Positions 1 through 11,210 of a stretch of 64,000 nucleotides of DNA are shown piece after piece. The stretch is taken from contig NC_006684.1 of NCBI RefSeq assembly GCF_000091045.1, positions 146,001 to 210,000 of the forward strand. The letters are read 5' to 3'. The first letter of the stretch is position 1; each line of letters starts with the position of its first letter. Below the pieces are notes generated by a model. That model saw only the letters and a program-made list of their open reading frames with translations. It made no database searches and was not told the DNA's origin. Origin of the DNA: Cryptococcus deneoformans JEC21. Its lineage: Eukaryota > Basidiomycota > Tremellomycetes > Tremellales > Cryptococcaceae. The translations under genes and the position numbers were made by a program.

Positions 1-950
1 TCACATCTCGGTTCTCGATCTTTCTCTCATTTCCTCAACGCCACTGAACGATACAGTGACGTCCTCCGATTCCTCACTCCCGACTTTGCCTCCCGCCGTA
101 TCCTTCTCGATGCCGTAAATTCCTACTGGCGTCGATCAAGCGAGATGCGACTTGTGACTTTAGACAAGTACCTCCAGTACGGCATTCTTGAGGGCATCGA
201 CATTGTCGAATGGATCTTTGCCGATGACGAGGCCGAGGGCGAGGAGGGTGATGGATGGACCGATGGTGACAAGTGGGAGGTGCTGTCAATGTGCTTGGAA
301 AAGCACCTTGGGCGTGTCAAGGCTATCTCAAGGCGATTGAAGGTCATTGAGAGAGAGGATGAGGCAGCTAGGGCTAGAAAAGCTGGTGAACAATTGGAGC
401 GAGGTGAAGACGTCAATGTCGAGGACGATACCAATGAGGGTATGTGTATTCATGTCATTATAGCGTAGAAATTTCTAATTGTCCATTCAGACTCGCGCCC
501 CGAAACTTCTAAGGAAGCCCGTGATGCCCAAACCTCCCTCGACATCCAGTCGACTCGCCTTGAAAAGGTCCTTTTGGCCACTTTCAAGCACTTCATCTTT
601 GCTCTTCTTCCCTGGACTGCCGAGAGAGAGGAAGGCATCACCACTTCCAGTGAGGGCCTTAAGGGTGTTCTCACATTGTTGGATAGTGACGAGGAGGGTC
701 TTTGGGGAGTCAGGGCGAAGTGGGGCTGGTATAGAGAATTTGTCAGGAGGGTGCGTTGGTTATCTCCGCCGAAAAGAAAGCCGTCGCTAATCAGCCATTC
801 ACTTTTTAGTATCAAGCACAGCTCATGCCCTTTTCCGACCTTATTAACGCCACTGTCATCTCTAAGATGTCCAAGTCAGAAGATGAAGGTTCTGCAGAAG
901 CCAGAGCGGAGAAGATGGTCAAGTCCGTTTGGGAGGTCATTTACTTGTAA
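1..950 (+). CDS. NCBP1: Nuclear cap-binding protein large subunit (CBP80), 3' part
   Basis: This is the C-terminal 279 residues of the large subunit of the nuclear cap-binding complex, which holds the CBP20 subunit on the m7G cap of nascent Pol II transcripts and links capping to splicing and export. The frame is open from base 1, so the 5' end lies outside the window. I read exons 1-439, 491-750 and 810-950, with phase-consistent GT-AG introns of 51 and 59 nt. The family match rests on the MIF4G-like helical block: a WRRSSEMR stretch followed by the DKYLQYGILEGIDIVEWIF region, the counterpart of the metazoan WRN..QM..VDK....QIVD....NWIF segment, and then a charged helix. The last exon ends in EKMVKSVWEVIYL and a TAA. 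Recognition is from memory of the family, so a related MIF4G protein is possible but less likely. Confidence 0.8.
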
Positions 951-1636
951 AACGAGGCTGATCAGGGTTAGAAGTCATGATAAACTCTATCTCCTTTTTC
1001 TATACACTCGAAATGCAATGTTCATTAACAATGGTAGGATGAATGACTTTCATGCCTGTAAAAAAAAACTCCAGATACCGGAAAGATGCGAAAAAGGACC
1101 CGGGATCCCCAATTGGTCCTTTACTGTGGTACTAATCGAGCATTCTTTAGCTTGACTTGGATTGTTGGTCGCATCTGACTAGTGAAAGTAAAAGAATCAT
1201 TTATTACTGCGCTGTCAGTATAAGGCGTCTGCTCCTTCTTATGCCGTTACGCGCCATCATTTCCCTGTCTGTTCTCCTATTTTCGGGAACGGAAGGGGGT
1301 GCTGTATGGAGACTATAATGCTTAGAACCAATGCAGTTATGTTTACCTTGCGTGGGTTTTTATCATGTTCACCCTGCCAACCAAGAATCAACAAGACACA
1401 ACCGTCCCTAGCTCCGTCACACTTGCACGCGATCGTACGTACAGCTAAGCTGGTTCCACCTTTTCGCACCAATCAATCAATTTAATTTAATTGTAAGTAA
1501 ATATTGCATGTCATGTGCTGTTAAAAGATGTAGTAATGGCTTCTTTCATTGCCGTCAGTCTCTAGTGAAAAAAATTCGTAAGTGCGTTCCAAAACAGTCA
1601 AAAAGTATAAAGAACGGAGGAAGGGAAAAAAGGGAA
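951..1636. other. Intergenic, 3' of CBP80
   Basis: No open reading frame here has the codon use or splice pattern of a gene. It contains a run of eight A residues near 1060 and AT-rich sequence, and I see nothing else in it. It presumably holds the 3' UTR of CBP80. Confidence 0.5.
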
Positions 1637-1738
1637 CTTCCTGTCGGAGAATCGAACTCCGATCTCCCGCGAATCCTGTGATCGGGTTGACAATCATCCA
1701 GTGACAAGCGAGCATACTAGCCGTTATACGAACAGGAA
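1637..1738 (-). tRNA. tRNA-Asp (GTC) with a 30-nt intron
   Basis: On the minus strand the sequence folds as a tRNA. The acceptor TTCCTGT pairs perfectly with ACAGGAA, followed by discriminator G. The D arm is GTATAACGGCTAGTATG, the anticodon stem CTCGC pairs with GCGGG, and the T arm is CGGAGTTCGATTCTCCG. The anticodon loop reads TTGTCA and is then interrupted after position 37 by about 30 nt before the last loop base C, which is the canonical place for a nuclear tRNA intron. Without the intron the tRNA is 72 nt, the usual size for tRNA-Asp. The anticodon GTC decodes GAC and GAT. The intron must be removed by the tRNA splicing endonuclease and ligase. Confidence 0.93.
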
Positions 1739-2094
1739 CTTATTGTTTTTAGGGCATAATCGCAATTATATCAACACCGTTCAGGGAAGGAACCTGCTAT
1801 CTGCTGCCTGACATACAAAAACGAATCCCCCACGCTATTTACAACTATTAACCCGCTGTACTATTTCACACATTTATTAATCACCTTCATCAAAATGTAC
1901 ATAACAATGCCAGCACTTCCCTTTCGTGGAAGATTAGCAGAATAAGCATGTCAGCATGTGATGCACCATGCTGACAGCCTCTAGAGTTACTTTGATGTAA
2001 TGCCGGTCTTGGTGCATATGCCACAATGAAATCTAAGAAAAAGTTCTAATGCTATTTACAATTGAACGAAATCTTTTGTATTGAAACAGGTTCT
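1739..2094. other. Intergenic between tRNA-Asp and transporter gene
   Basis: AT-rich sequence with no supportable coding region. It should contain the 5' flank of the tRNA and the 3' UTR of the minus-strand transporter gene. I see no other feature. Confidence 0.5.
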
Positions 2095-4079
2095 CTAATT
2101 CTTATACATCACACAGACCTCCCCGGCGACGATAAGGCAACCAATAAGCATTGTTACCATCACCGCCAAGGTATTCCATTTGATAAACTGCCGCAACGTT
2201 ACTCTAATTCCTTTTTGAGACAGGATATTCCGCCACAAGAGCCCGGCTAATGAAGCAGAAAAGCTATTGTGATTCGTTAGCAAACGCAAATAGTAGATCT
2301 CGAAATAAAAGAGCCTAACACGAAAGAATATGCGCCAAAGTTACTGCCTACGGCAAGTGTGAATACAGTGGAGTACAAGGAACGGTCAGATACTGCTGTT
2401 TGTGTCGTTGCCCACGATTGGATGACACGCGCTAAAAGAATAGTAGCACCAATGTTCGTTCCAAATATCTAATGTACTGGTAAGCCGTCTTCTATCTTTC
2501 CGTAATACAACGATATAAAAAGAAGATGAAGACTCACGTTGCATCCAATAATGCTCAGCATACCCATCAGCCATACACTACCAGCCACACCACCCACACG
2601 TTCCCACTCTCCCCACCATCTACCAAAAAGCGCAATCCAACCAGTATGTTGGAGGCCTTCGACGAGGATGAAAAACGAGAATGCGAATGGGACGAGAGCA
2701 AGAGGCAGATGAGAGACAATGCGTTTTACTGTCGGAAACATGGCGGAACAGGTTGGTTGAGGGGCAACGGAGGCAGTTGTTTGCGATGAGTGTGCAATTG
2801 CCTGTGTTGAAGATGCTGGGAATTCAGGATGCTTCTCGTCTACGTTCATCACCCCCTCGCTCTCCTCGTTGTGCTTGAAAAAATCCCTCCCTACATCCCT
2901 GATGAAGATCACCGCTGCCGCTGGCGCCGTAACCGTCCAAACTCCCACTTTTCCTTCCAGCAGCCCTCCCGCACTCAGTCCAACTAGAGCCAAAATGGTG
3001 ATCACAAATACTGATGCTCCAAAAATTGCACCCACAGGATCTAACAAGGCTTCGCGGGGGTTGATGGGAGGCGGGTGAATGGCCAGTGGGATTAGTCCTT
3101 TTCGCCGATATACACACCACCGAGCAAGAGGGTAGTAGAGGACAACAGAGGTAACAGTTGGAAGTGCAAGCCAGGCCGAGTAGCTGAGGAAGTTGATACC
3201 AAACGCGGAGGTAAGTACAAGGTTTGTTGGGTTGGATGATACCAACAATGCCGAGACGAGATTGGCAACCTGGAAATGGGTGAATAGGAAAGCGGTTGGT
3301 TCGGTGATAGAAGCGTGATCCGTGAAGTACGCGAGGAAGGGTGTGCCAGAGAGAATCAGTGGGTCGTTACCGAATATAAGACCAAGTGTGGTGAAGAAAA
3401 GATAGAAAGCGGTATAGAGGCGATCTCCACGAGATGACCTGGTGGCGACGAGGAATGCAAGATATCGAAGGAAACCTGTAGCGTCGAGGGAAAGTGAAAT
3501 GTATGCCTGAAATAAGATTGCGTTAGATACCAAAAAAGAGTATTTTGAATCAAACCCACAAAACAAACAAATAAAACCATAATATCATATGGTTTCACGC
3601 CCCCGCTGCCAATAATACCTCGCCGAACTACTCCTCCTGGAATACAGGTGGATGCCAAAATGAGTAGTACTCCTACGACAGGGGCTGTACGCAAGTCAAG
3701 AGGTATATGGTACCGCTCGTCCTTTTCGATGGGAGTATTTGGCAGGCCACCTTGCAGTTCGTGGCTATTCATCTCGAGCGTGCCAACAGGCTGCCGTCTT
3801 TCGGGCTGCTTGAGTTTTGAGCTGCATTGCTCATCATGTGAATTCTTGCTCAATGAGATCTTGGCCCAAACCTTTCTACAAGGTCGAGATATGAAGTAGG
3901 GTAAGGGGATATACACCGGCCAGATAACCAACGCATCTAGCGTTCCCCAAAGTAAGTGGTGCTCCACAACAGTTAAAGGATGGAATTGACTCACTAACAA
4001 CAAAGAATACGATGAGGACCACTATCGACCGAGCGTCAATTGAGCGATTTTCGCCATCAATTAGAGGAGTGACTGCCAT
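2095..4079 (-). CDS. CitMHS/ArsB-NhaD-type membrane transporter
   Basis: A predicted 582-residue polytopic membrane protein of the ion-transporter superfamily that includes ArsB, NhaD and citrate/dicarboxylate carriers. I read five exons: 4079-3995, 3936-3560, 3506-2538, 2468-2320 and 2263-2095. All phases close; the fourth intron uses a weak GTTAGG donor. Family signs are NALVIWPVYIPLP near the start, the GNDPLILSGTPFLAYF segment, SNPTNLVLTSAFGINF (the duplicated Asn-Pro-Thr re-entrant type motif), and the C-terminal SIIGCNIFGTNIGAT and FSASLAGLLWR segments, with a cytoplasmic linker between the two halves. The substrate cannot be told from the sequence: arsenite, Na+/H+ exchange and organic anions all occur in this superfamily. 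It is likely a plasma or organelle membrane protein. The start is the first ATG, giving MAVTPLIDGE and then a hydrophobic helix interrupted by intron 1. Confidence 0.8.
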
Positions 4080-5582
4080 AGCAATAGAAGTGTTTATACG
4101 GCTGGTTCACTGTAAGATATACCGATAATCCGCAAATGTCATTTGCTAAGATGATTGCTTGGATAAACAACCTGCGCTTCAAGGATGCTTAGGTTTTGAA
4201 TTACAGCTGACTATCATTGTGTGGAATATAAATTTGCGGTTGACTTGTGTGGAACTGATGAAAGGATGTGATGGATCTCTTGTTCAAAAGAAATTGAGAA
4301 CAACAACAAGTTCGGTAGTTGTACAGAAGTACAACGGACGAACAAGTCGAGCGGGAACTAATAACTCCGGGGATTTTCCGACCGCTTGCATGCTATCAAA
4401 GGAACGGATCTACTTGTCGCGGAGCGATCGACGACACAAGCAAAAATGTTCTGACAGATAATTATGGAGAGCTATATGGCAAGAAGGCGAACCCATGTCT
4501 GTTTGCACTTCCATACATTTCTGAAGGCTATGCATCATCATCCCCTTCTTATAGCGACAGGCAAAGGGAAGCAATAATAGGATAAGGACGGTCGAAAGAT
4601 TGTCCTGTCGTTAACAGGCAATGATTGAGACGCAAGGCACGACATGATATCCTTCCATTTCTGCTCAGTGCTCATCTCTCTTGCGTCGTGTTTTTTTTTT
4701 CTTTCGCGAGAGAACTCGAACTCTGGGATATGATCAAAAAGACACAACAGAACACTTTTAGAAATCTCCACCTAACTATTCCATTGCCGAAAGGGCCCGA
4801 AGCTGCCTGTAAAGAAGCACGGAATATGGTTTTTTCGGTTCGCCGGGCGGAGTAACCGCAAGCCACATTGGTATTAGTCACGATGAAGTGGATGACAGAG
4901 ATAATAATGGCGCTCCCGTAGCAAAGCGCAATCGAACAATACGCTAGTTACCGAGATATTTGTCGAGCATCTACGGTCCGAAGATAGCAGAGCCGAACGA
5001 AACAGGAAAGGAGAAGAGAAGAAGAGAATGCTGATTTGCCATTCGCCACGAACGTGCACACGACTAACAGATGAACATAAAAAGGAACGCTCAGTCGGCT
5101 ATCACCGCTCTATTAGTTTGGTCCAGCGAGGCGGCTATTATAGACATCGAACAGCGCAGGGAACCATTCCATTGGCGCTGTAAAATGGTCGTGCTCCCAC
5201 TGTCTGCCAATAGGATGCATGCAGACTGGGGAGGAGTTTTGGGGGGTGGAAAAGGAGAGACTTTTATCAGAGCGGGTAAGGGTTGATATAGTGGCGGACA
5301 GAATCATGCTTGTATCGAATTGCCCGATATGGTAATTCGCGGTTGTGGTCTAACTGTCGTTCTGGAAAGATGATTTCGAGATTAAGCAAGTGCTCCCGCG
5401 ACCATATCTTACAGCCCATTTCACAACTTTCCCCCTTCTTTTCTCCCAAAAGAATCACATAGAATACGACACAGCCGCAAATACAACACTCTGCCAAGTT
5501 CTGGTAATGCTGGGCGCCTCCCATCAATAACAACTACCTTTCGAGACCTCAAAAGCCTCACACGTTCGTGGAGTGGCAGCGG
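4080..5582. promoter_or_regulatory. Divergent intergenic region, transporter/bHLH
   Basis: About 1.5 kb separates the start codons of two divergently transcribed genes, so it must hold both promoters and 5' leaders. It contains a T10 tract near 4691 on the plus strand. I found no convincing exon or RNA gene in it. The long spacing suggests extended leaders or regulatory DNA for the bHLH gene, but no specific site can be supported. Confidence 0.4.
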
Positions 5583-8080
5583 ATGATCGGCACAATGTCA
5601 ACCTCCCATTTGAATTCTCCTTCAGCTTCCTTTCCACACCAAGAGCAAGAGCTATTCTCTTTGGACTTTCTTGCTCTAACTGGGTTGGACGGCTCCATCT
5701 CAGATACTAACTCGCCACAAGCCAATTCAAGTCAATCGAGTCACCGCCAACACGATCAGAGCGGCGATGCCGAGGGTCAGACGAGCAATGAAAGACAAAA
5801 CTCAATTTTTTTCCGAGAACAAAGAAGATCTTCCAAGGATCTCTTGAACTCAATGGAAGTAGATGAACATACGGGGAATGCTTTGCGGGGCTTGGGGCAC
5901 AGTAATGATGGGGAAAATCAACTCCAAGATTTTGATTCTTTGCAAGCCGCATTGTTACAACAGCAAGTGAGTTGTCAAAGAATTATATGGTAATATACCA
6001 AGGCTAATAACAATTCCAGCTTCAAGCTATTCACATGCAGTCTCCTTTAGGCTTTGATATCCAAAATCCGACCTACCCGCTTGGGCAATTGCTGGCTTCG
6101 CCTGCGTTTGATGAACTGCATTCATCGCCCAATGGGCACTCTGAGCAACAAACCCTCTCTGTCCACAATGCTCACCCGAGCTCCCGATCCGTATACGACT
6201 CGCCTTTATCACATCTTGCGTTCAATGCTCACGGCCACCGTAACTCATTCTCTTCTATGTCGACGAGGAGTCCCTTAGAGCAGTTGCAAAGGCAGCAGCA
6301 GCAGTTTCAAGAGCAACTTGGATTACTGCAACGGCAACAGCTCAAGATGCAGGCAACGGCTGCTGCGGTTATGGCAGCCTCCACCTCACCATACATTGGG
6401 CTAAATGGTCCATCATCGACAGGTCCTCGACCTTCGGTGACGCCCGGCATGACTCCTTCATCCTCGAACACTGGCATGTTTTCACCCCTCACTTCTCCAG
6501 CTCTTGAAGCCACCAACTACTCTCACCAGTCCCATGTTAGCCGTCACAGCCAACAGTTTTCTCCTGCCTATGGCTCGCAGCATATTGGCACATCCGGTAT
6601 CCTCAACACTGCTCTATCTTCCCCCGCCCTCAATCCCATTGGTTCTACAGGAGGTGCCAATCAAACCCTTTCGCCTGCTCTCAACCCTCAAAATGAAGTG
6701 AACAGGGGTGACTCCGAATATCTTCATGCCTTCATGGGTATGCTCGATAGCACCAACAGTGGGAACAGCACACCTGGTGGTGAACCTCCACAACCGAGCT
6801 ATCAGTCACCTTCCATGACAAGCGCTTCCACAGCTGGCAATTCTACCATAATATCATCCCCAGCTCTCTATCCTCAGGGTGCCGGTACCGGTCCTCACAG
6901 ACAATCCCTTCCTTTCAAATCACGCCCTTCGCCGATGCTCAAACCCACGCATCACCGATCGCACCACCGCAACTCTGGCTCTGGCAATGTCTCCATTCCT
7001 TCCTCACCAGCAATCCAAAAGTATCATCCTGACGCATCTATGCCACCTGCTGCTATGAACTCAGGTCTGCCTCCGCCGGCAATCGAACACCGACAGATAC
7101 AATCCAATCTTTCTGTCTCATCGACCTCTACTCCTTCCCCTGTCGATCTCAGCCATATTATGCCACCACCACCGGTGCCGACTGGTAAACCCAAGGCACG
7201 GAAGGGTGTCTTACCCATGACTCCAGCTAGTCTAATGAACCTTGGTTCCGTGGAGAAGCATGGATCTCAGTCTGTACCGCTACCAAAGTCTCAGACTTCG
7301 AGCGAGTCAAACTCATCGATTGGTACAGTCACAGCTGCTACATCTTCTGGAAGTACAAGCAAGCCGGCTGCCGGGAAGAAAAAAACGGGTGGTCAAGTGG
7401 GGAAGAAGACGGCAGGAAGTAAGCTTGTACCGGTGGGAACCACTAAAAGAACTTTGGCTATGCGACCTCAGACAACTGTTGGTGTACGATCAGGTAAGTC
7501 ACTTCAATCCTCCGTCAACTTCCTGCATCTGACTGACATACATATTATAGCTACTAAAGCAGCAGCCGCCGCTGCTGCTGCTGCCGCCATCGCCCCGGCC
7601 GAACCCGAAAACCGCAAAATATCTCACAAAGCCGCGGAACAAAAGCGCCGAGATTCTCTCAAAGCCGGTTTCGACGAACTCCGTCTCTTACTTCCACCCA
7701 TTAACACTGAAGCTCTAGACCCATTATCCGGCGAGCCTATCCCAGGCTCTTCAGCACCGAGGTTATTACCCAAGTCTTCTCTTGTACCAGATGATAACCC
7801 TAATCGGGGCGTAAGCAAAGTCGCGCTTTTGAGGTTTGGGAATGAATATATCGGTAAACTGCAAGAAAGGGTGGATAGGAGGGATTTGTACATCGAGAAG
7901 CTGAGAGAGGAAGTTAAGCGGTTAAGAGAAGGAGGGGAAGAAGAAGACGTGACGTTGGATAATGGCGAGGATCTTTTGGAGTACGACTGGAGAGAAGGCG
8001 AAGAGGATGAGTTTGGAGAATGCAATGGCGATGACTATAATGAAGATGAGAAGGAAGCGGGGGAGGGGGATGAGGGATGA
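5583..8080 (+). CDS. bHLH transcription factor (E-box type)
   Basis: A predicted 795-residue transcription factor read from exons 5583-5966, 6020-7493 and 7551-8080. The first 500 residues are low-complexity, rich in Ser, Pro, Gln, Asn and His, and include a QQQQ-type coiled stretch near 6290-6350. After an 11-residue alanine run comes the bHLH domain: basic region HKAAEQKRRDSL with the His, Glu and Arg-Arg positions expected for CACGTG binding, helix 1 FDELRLLLP, an unusually long loop of about 40 residues, and helix 2 SKVALLRFGNEYIGKL. This runs into a charged helix that could extend dimerisation. The tail is very acidic. No gene name is assigned because several fungal bHLH factors share this core. 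The start is uncertain: ATG 5583 comes first, but ATG 5595 has the better context (A at -3). Upstream of these the frame offers only a GTG at 5568. Confidence 0.85.
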
Positions 8081-8479
8081 TATGGATTTGGAGGATGATG
8101 GCGGATAGCAGGTCAAGACGAAGGGGGCTAAATGCTTTTCAACAGAGCTCGGCGCTGAAGACGATCGAGTCCAACTTGACGAAAGTCAATGGTTTGGAGG
8201 CGGGGAATATCATTCCGAGGATGAAGGACAACCAGGAGTCAAGGACTAGGACAATCACAACATTTTTTTGGAGCGGATTTGCTTTAGAATGTTGAAAATA
8301 TATATAATTAGTACACGTTGGATTAGAGAAGGCATCGCTGTACGTATAGCAATTAGAACCTTGCTTATCATGCCATGCTCTATTCGAAAATGCTTAGTTC
8401 TTATATTCTAGAGCATGTAGAGCTCATTTATTCATATCCTATACACCTCCTTTATTACCCTGGATACCCTATGATGTTA
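8081..8479. other. Convergent intergenic region, bHLH/lunapark
   Basis: Roughly 400 bp between two converging genes, AT-rich after about 8290. It should hold both 3' UTRs and poly(A) sites. I see no coding potential. Confidence 0.5.
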
Positions 8480-9983
8480 TCATTGTTCATCAACATCCAT
8501 TTCCTCTTCAGCTTCTTCATCAGAAGCGTTGAATACTTCTTGAGCAAGCTTGGAAGTCCTTGGTGTGCCCTTTTCACCGCCCGGCGGCCTTCTTGTTCTG
8601 GAGGCAGTAGGAGATGCGGACGATCGTTGGACATGGGATGGGGTGACTTGTGGTTGAGATTGAGATTTGGAGGGTTGAGAAGGGGTGGCTAGCTGAGATG
8701 GGCCAGAGGAGCTGGAGAGTCGGGAGATAGGAGCAGGGTTGAGGTAATTACATTCTATAAGGCTGTTAACCGTAATCTTCCTGATAAATGACGAGACATA
8801 CTAGGGCAGATCCATTCTAAGAGGCAGCGTTATCAACAAAGATATATTCATAACGACGGGCGGAATACTCACGCATTCTTTCCCATTCATACTTGCCCCC
8901 GACAAGGCCATTATGCCTAAAACATTTCTCGCACACTAAAGCGTACTTGTTCTGAGTTGCTTGAGCTATTGAGCCGGTCAACTCTACACACAGGGCTAAA
9001 AAACCGTGAGGCTTACAAGGATCGTCACCCAAGATAGAATCTGCCAAACGGTCATACCACCTCTTTTCAGGAGTAGGCAGTATAGGTTGAATAGCACCCA
9101 TTTGCATTTGTAAAGCAGCCGCTTGATCAGGAGAGATACCGGCTGGAACAGGCAGAGGCGTTTCTGATCGAAGAGCTGCGATCGACTTCGTGAACTTTCA
9201 CCTTACAGAGGGAATGTATTGACTCACGTCCTGGTGTACCACCGGCACCAATCAGATGACCAGGGGCTCTGGGAGTGCCTCCGGGACCAACAACCTTAGG
9301 CGAAGGGTTCGGAGTCACTTTGCCAGGTTTCTGTGGAGTAGTCTTGAGACCGCCACCGACAGCGGGTCCGAGGTTAGATGTAGGGTCGTCATAACGTTCA
9401 ATGAGCTTTCGAGTAGAGTCATAATTGGTAGCCTTCTTGATCTCTTCGAGTTGTTTACGCTGTTCGGTAAGGAGCTCGCGAAGGTGTTTCTCTGCGTAAA
9501 GCAGATGAGCCAGCAGCCACACGAAAGAAAAAGAGTCTCATGGAACCCACCTTCGTGCACTCGTTGGCGGGAGAAGTAGAAATGAATCACGCGATTAAAG
9601 AAATAAATACTACACGAAGTAAGTGCTTCCATTTTAGCATTGCCAGCCAAACTCACATTACAGGCCCTCCCAATACCCCCGCCAGACCAATCATCCTCCC
9701 GAGCAGTTCATCCTGTGTCGCTCCAATAATGCCCAAGCCCTGCACCCACCATAAACCAACCCATAACACCCACCCTGCAAATCCATAAAGATATACAAGA
9801 AGGGCAATGCGCCTCTCACGCAGGCGAATTTCAGATAGATTAGTTTTGGCCTCTGCAATGTCAGTCGCCAGACGGGACAACAGCGTTTCGTAGTCCGGCG
9901 GCGAAGACTACACGCGTCAGCTTTGGCTTTACCACAATGACCAACTAAAAACTTACTTTGGAGAAGAAGGAAAAGAATCCCAT
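8480..9983 (-). CDS. LNP1: Lunapark, ER three-way junction protein
   Basis: A predicted 397-residue lunapark protein, which sits in the ER membrane and stabilises three-way tubule junctions, opposing atlastin/Sey1-type fusion. Exons are 9983-9957, 9907-9657, 9609-9551, 9491-9228, 9175-8873, 8816-8802 and 8754-8480, all in phase. The protein starts MGFFSFFSK, has an N-terminal coiled segment (LATDIAEAKTNLSEIRLRE) and two membrane helices (about residues 40-58 and 66-84). The diagnostic zinc ribbon follows: CEKC and, spliced across the small exons, WICPKCNYLNP, giving the CxxC...CxxC pattern. A Ser/Pro-rich, acidic C-terminus ends the protein. The 15-nt exon 8816-8802 carries the third zinc-binding cysteine. 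Identification is strong, while the exact ends of the small exons are inferred from phase and family pattern. Confidence 0.9.
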
Positions 9984-10757
9984 GTTGATTGGACCTATTC
10001 CCCTGGAAAACACACTGAGGATGAGGGTAAATTTCTGCGATGAAGAGGAAAGAGCGCGCAGATGTTTACTTATGACGTTCGGTGGAGAGAGATTTTGGAT
10101 CCAGGCGGTTATCGCCGCAATTTTGTTGAATGACAACATGACAACAACAACAATAACAAAAATAGAGTATATCCGTCCCTCGCTGCAACGAACGAAGGGT
10201 CGACGGATTGCGAGTGACTTCCTTCGACCAAATGACACGGATTCGCTGCCGATTTCATTTACTAACCTTCTTATGCATTCGCCTGCCATCTACTGTATCA
10301 TGGAGCTTTATGATTCGCACTTTCGTCCAATCAAAAAGCTGTTTTGAGGCCTTCAATCAAGACATCTTGTTGCTAGGGAAGTGATACCCCGACGACTGGG
10401 CAGTCAATAATATTGAATGAGCGAGAAGATGGGAGCCTAGGGTACGGAGTTCTGAGGGAGATCGTTTGTGGCGTGGTGGGATCGGAGTTGCGTGGTTATT
10501 TTCTTTTAATTCTATGATAGTTCCTTTCTTCTTTTCTTCAACCATCCATAATAGACACCTTTCAACAAATAAGAAGACGCTCTTCTTCATGATCATTGCG
10601 CATGATGTGTGACTGCAGTGTCGACTATTTCACACACATTGTCGTAGACACCAAAACGTCTGAAGCCTGCCCGACTCCCCCTGCCTGTTAATATAGCTGT
10701 CTGCATGCGACTGACGACCTGTATAAAAATATCCAGTTCGACCTCCCATCAAATTGT
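9984..10757. other. Gene-poor stretch upstream of lunapark
   Basis: Contains the 5' flank of the minus-strand lunapark gene. There is a GT-rich/CAA-rich simple stretch around 10136-10160. A 129-codon plus-strand frame at 9958-10347 overlaps lunapark exon 1 and looks like chance. I see no supportable feature. Confidence 0.4.
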
Positions 10758-11210
10758 TTACATGATATGTGTCACTACAATATCATGCAAGAGTCGCAAT
10801 CTGCGGCCTATAGGATCGATTGACGCACTCTTTCCCCCTTGTCCCTGTCCAAACTCCACCTCACATATCCACGATTTACCTTCAGACTCATGCGGCAACG
10901 AAATCAACAAAACATCCTCGGCTTGCCTCTTCCTCTTCTCCAACACTTGGTGGTCAGCCTCCTCTTTTCTTCCTCTCCAAAGCTTGATGGGTGGCCACAT
11001 CCCTCCAGTCCGACAGCCCAGCCTCCGCCAGGAGTAATCGACATCATCTTCTTTATCCTGAAATTAAAGAGATAAGTTAAGCAGAAGGAAAGGGTGGTAT
11101 ATAAAGCAATAGACTTTGGTATTTCCATAGTCCTCAGAAAGTCAATACTGTTGTCCTTTCTTACTACCTTGCCTCTTAGCATTCCATCCTTTTTTAATCC
11201 AGTCAGCCAT
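10758..11210 (-). CDS. Possible small uncharacterised protein gene
   Basis: A tentative two-exon gene of 110 residues: exon 11210-11168 (MADWIKKGWNAKRQ) and exon 11047-10758, joined by a 120-nt intron with donor GTAGTA, a CTTAAC branch-like site and acceptor AAAGAAG. A TTTCAG acceptor 10 nt upstream would suit a different first exon starting at MLRGK. The second exon reads as plausible coding sequence: WRRLGCRTGGMWPPIKLW, a charged helix rich in Glu, Lys and Arg, and then EDVLLISLPHESEG. I do not recognise a family. The codons resemble those of neighbouring genes. Against it are the short length, the longer-than-usual intron and a weak start context. The frame is also open upstream of the ATG to a TAG that could be the end of another intron (AATAG), so a longer 5' part is possible. 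Confidence 0.35.

Noticed and set aside
4700..4740. TTCGAG-like T-arm sequence suggesting a second tRNA
   Set aside because: The flanking bases do not form a T stem, acceptor stem or anticodon arm.
9958..10347. 129-codon plus-strand frame next to lunapark
   Set aside because: It overlaps lunapark exon 1 and its leader in antisense, has no splice signals or recognisable motif, and its residue composition looks random.
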